Source of the DNA: Nannocystis sp. | GTDB taxonomy: Bacteria; Myxococcota_A; Polyangia; Nannocystales; Nannocystaceae | Direction of reading: 5' to 3' | Assembly (NCBI GenBank): GCA_016712315.1 | Contig: JADJRG010000013.1 | Coordinates: 620,001-684,000, forward strand | DNA length: 64,000 nt | In this document: piece after piece, positions 62,556 through 64,000 of the stretch | Layout of the letters: the number at the start of each line of letters is the position of its first letter | Numbering within the stretch: the first letter of the stretch is position 1 | Program-made: the position numbers and the translations under genes | Notes under the pieces: generated by a model | The model's database searches: none | What the model was told of the DNA's origin: nothing | What the model saw: the letters and a program-made list of their open reading frames with translations, nothing else

Positions 62556-63809
62556 ATGAACCGTCGAGACTTCTTCAAATTCGCGAGCGCCGCGGGCCTC
62601 TGCGTCGTCAGCTCCAAGGCCAGCGCCGAGGGCGGCATGGACGACGACAACGGCCCCTTCTTCGTCCAGGTCCAGGCGGCCGGCGGCTGGGATCCGACCA
62701 TGCTCTGCGATCCCAAGGGGTCGCCGGTCAACACGTCGTTCAACAACGACATCAAGACGATCGGCGGGATCCGCTACGCCAACGTCGGCCCCGAGTGGGC
62801 GACCTTCTTCGAGACCAACGCCCACCGCATGGTCGTGCTCAACGGCGTCGACGTGCAGTCCAACAACCACGACGCCGGCCGCCGCAACATGGCCAGCGGC
62901 CGCCTCGGCGAGGGCCACCCCAACCTCGCCGCCATGGTCGCTGGGTACCAGGCGCCGCACCTGCCGATCTCCTTCCTCTCCTTCGGTGGTTATGAAGAGA
63001 CCGGCGGTCTCGTCGCGCCGACCCGCCAGGTCGATCGCGCCCGCCTCGCCGGGATCATCTACCCCGGTCGTGTCAGCCCGGACGACGCCAAGTCGCCGCT
63101 CTATCACAGCGAGAAGGCCCGCTCGCTCATCGACCTCGCCCGCCGCAAGCGCGCGGAGGCGCTCGCCGAGAAGGCCGGGCTCCCGAAGATCAAGCAGAGC
63201 ATGGACACCCTGCTCGCCGCCCGCCTCGGCAGCGACCAGCTCCAGCGCCTCGAAGAGCTGCTGCCCACCCTCAACGGCCAAGGCGATCAAGCCCGCGTCG
63301 AGCTCGCCGTCGCCGCCTACCGCGCCGGCGTCGGCATCGCCGCCAACTTCGCCCGCGGCGGCTTCGACACCCACAGCAACCACAACGCCGCGCACCGGAA
63401 CGCGATGGCCGCGCTGCTCAACCTCGTCAACATGCTCTGGGCCAAGGTCGACGAGGCCGGCCTCGCCCACCGCACCGTCATGCTCATCACCTCCGACTTC
63501 GGCCGCACGCCGAGGTATGGCAACAACACCGGCTACAACGCCAACATGGGCAAGGATCACTGGCCGATCTCGTCGATGATCGTCGTCTCCGGCCTGCCCG
63601 GCTTCGAGGGCGGCCGCACCCTCGGCCTCACCGACGAGTGGCACTCGGCGATCAGCATCGATCCCAAGACCTTGGAGCCCGCCGAGGGCGGCGTGCGGAT
63701 CCGCCCCGAGCACGTCCACCGCAACCTCCGCGACCTGCTCGGCATGACCGACGGAGCGATCGACAAGCGCTTCCCCTTAAAGCCCGAGCACGACCTCAGG
63801 CTCTTCTAG
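62556..63809 (+). CDS. DUF1501 protein, Tat-exported
   Basis: 417 residues. Twin-arginine signal NRRDFFKFASAAGLCVVSSK, ending at AxA (ASA-E). The mature part is sulfatase-like DUF1501: FFVQVQAAGGWDPTMLCDPK, NAHRMVVLNGVDVQSNNHDA, GRRNMASGRLGEGHPNLAAM, ARGGFDTHSNHNAAH, MLITSDFGRTPRYGNNTGYN and GKDHWPISSMIVV, with the Asp/His residues expected of an alkaline-phosphatase-superfamily metal site. AGAGAGG lies 9 bases before the ATG. It starts 40 bp after the DUF1592-type gene, forming an operon; both act outside the cytoplasm. Confidence 0.87.
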   Translation: MNRRDFFKFASAAGLCVVSSKASAEGGMDDDNGPFFVQVQAAGGWDPTMLCDPKGSPVNTSFNNDIKTIGGIRYANVGPEWATFFETNAHRMVVLNGVDVQSNNHDAGRRNMASGRLGEGHPNLAAMVAGYQAPHLPISFLSFGGYEETGGLVAPTRQVDRARLAGIIYPGRVSPDDAKSPLYHSEKARSLIDLARRKRAEALAEKAGLPKIKQSMDTLLAARLGSDQLQRLEELLPTLNGQGDQARVELAVAAYRAGVGIAANFARGGFDTHSNHNAAHRNAMAALLNLVNMLWAKVDEAGLAHRTVMLITSDFGRTPRYGNNTGYNANMGKDHWPISSMIVVSGLPGFEGGRTLGLTDEWHSAISIDPKTLEPAEGGVRIRPEHVHRNLRDLLGMTDGAIDKRFPLKPEHDLRLF

Positions 63810-63841
63810 ACGAGCGCCGACCAGCGCGACGACGAAGACCA

Positions 63842-63883
63842 GGCGAGCCCCGCGAGAGTCACTCTCCGGGGCTCGCCCTCTTT
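63842..63883 (+). terminator. Terminator after the DUF1501 gene
   Basis: GGCGAGCCCCG and CGGGGCTCGCC form an 11-bp perfect stem extended inside by GAGAG/CTCTC with one bulge and a TCA loop. CTCTTT follows. It separates the DUF1501 gene from a convergent gene and may work in both directions. Confidence 0.75.
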
Positions 63884-63919
63884 ATGGGCTCATTGCGCCC
63901 GTCTCTGGCTGACCGGACC

Positions 63920-64000
63920 TCACTGCGGCACGGGCACGAACACGTCGTTGATCGACCCCAGGTCGCCGCCCCCTGGGTACCCGTACGACGAGTACGTGTC
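63920..64000 (-). CDS. C-terminal end of a minus-strand gene, cut by window edge
   Basis: Reading from the right edge on the minus strand gives 26 residues, DTYSSYGYPGGGDLGSIND then VFVPVPQ, followed by TGA. The frame is consistent to the edge and the hydrophilic Gly/Tyr content fits a surface or secreted protein. Family cannot be assigned from so little. The terminator at 63842-63883 lies just beyond its stop, which supports a real convergent gene. Confidence 0.45.
   Translation of the reverse strand, partial: DTYSSYGYPGGGDLGSINDVFVPVPQ

Overview
The window is GC-rich DNA, densely coding on both strands, with a strong bias to C or G at third codon positions. Gene content points to a member of the Myxococcota, most likely near the Nannocystis/Enhygromyxa/Plesiocystis group. 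The evidence is many lipoproteins whose lipobox is followed by a long Ser/Thr/Asp/Gly linker, IgGFc-binding, fibro-slime and MopE-like surface proteins, a DUF1592/DUF1501 pair, several orphan hybrid histidine kinases and a very large membrane protein with a Pro-Ala tail. This is inference from content; there is no rRNA or marker-gene comparison. I find 43 protein genes (two cut by the window edges) and no rRNA, tRNA, CRISPR array, insertion sequence or prophage.

Layout. 1-13.3 kb: the end of a DUF3565/DUF1971 gene, a PAS hybrid kinase, a cluster of TTCTATCGATC repeats beside a small winged-helix gene, a VWA-like lipoprotein, a beta-propeller-like lipoprotein, a HisKA-REC-adenylate cyclase, a Rep/UvrD-type helicase, a double-receiver hybrid kinase and a small lipoprotein. 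13.4-29.3 kb: a 1514-residue membrane protein, an APH-fold kinase, glnS, a PhoD phosphatase, a lipoprotein, lolA, ftsK (ftsK followed by lolA, as in gammaproteobacteria), an OmpA-type lipoprotein and a small hypothetical. 29.4-35.2 kb: a benzoate-CoA-ligase-like enzyme overlapping a creatininase-family gene, a HAD lipoprotein, a coupled STAS-like/AhpD-like pair and a PAS kinase. 35.2-41.0 kb: a two-gene HgdB-like/HgdC-like iron-sulfur ATPase unit behind two perfect palindromes. 41.1-46.8 kb: envelope-polysaccharide genes (WecA-like transferase, wecB, wecC, heparinase II/III-like) for a ManNAcA-containing glycan. 46.9-64 kb: an acetoin-utilisation/HDAC-type deacetylase, more surface lipoproteins, a free-standing Tudor-like protein, a chlorophyllase-type hydrolase, a flavoenzyme-methyltransferase operon, an SBF transporter, a VWA protein and the DUF1592/DUF1501 pair.

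The most distinctive signals are four. (1) A recurrent TANNNT hexamer lies 6-8 bases before the start codon of about ten genes that lack a Shine-Dalgarno sequence, implying leaderless transcripts; it also fixes several GTG starts. (2) The HgdB/HgdC-like unit has a tandem-duplicated activase and a regulated-looking upstream region, and is unexpected if the host is aerobic. (3) A motif around SKSGLYA-M/L-KGP is shared by the giant membrane protein and an unlinked VWA protein about 42 kb away. (4) A PcrA/UvrD-type Tudor domain occurs as the tail of a separate non-helicase protein, while the local Rep-like helicase lacks it.
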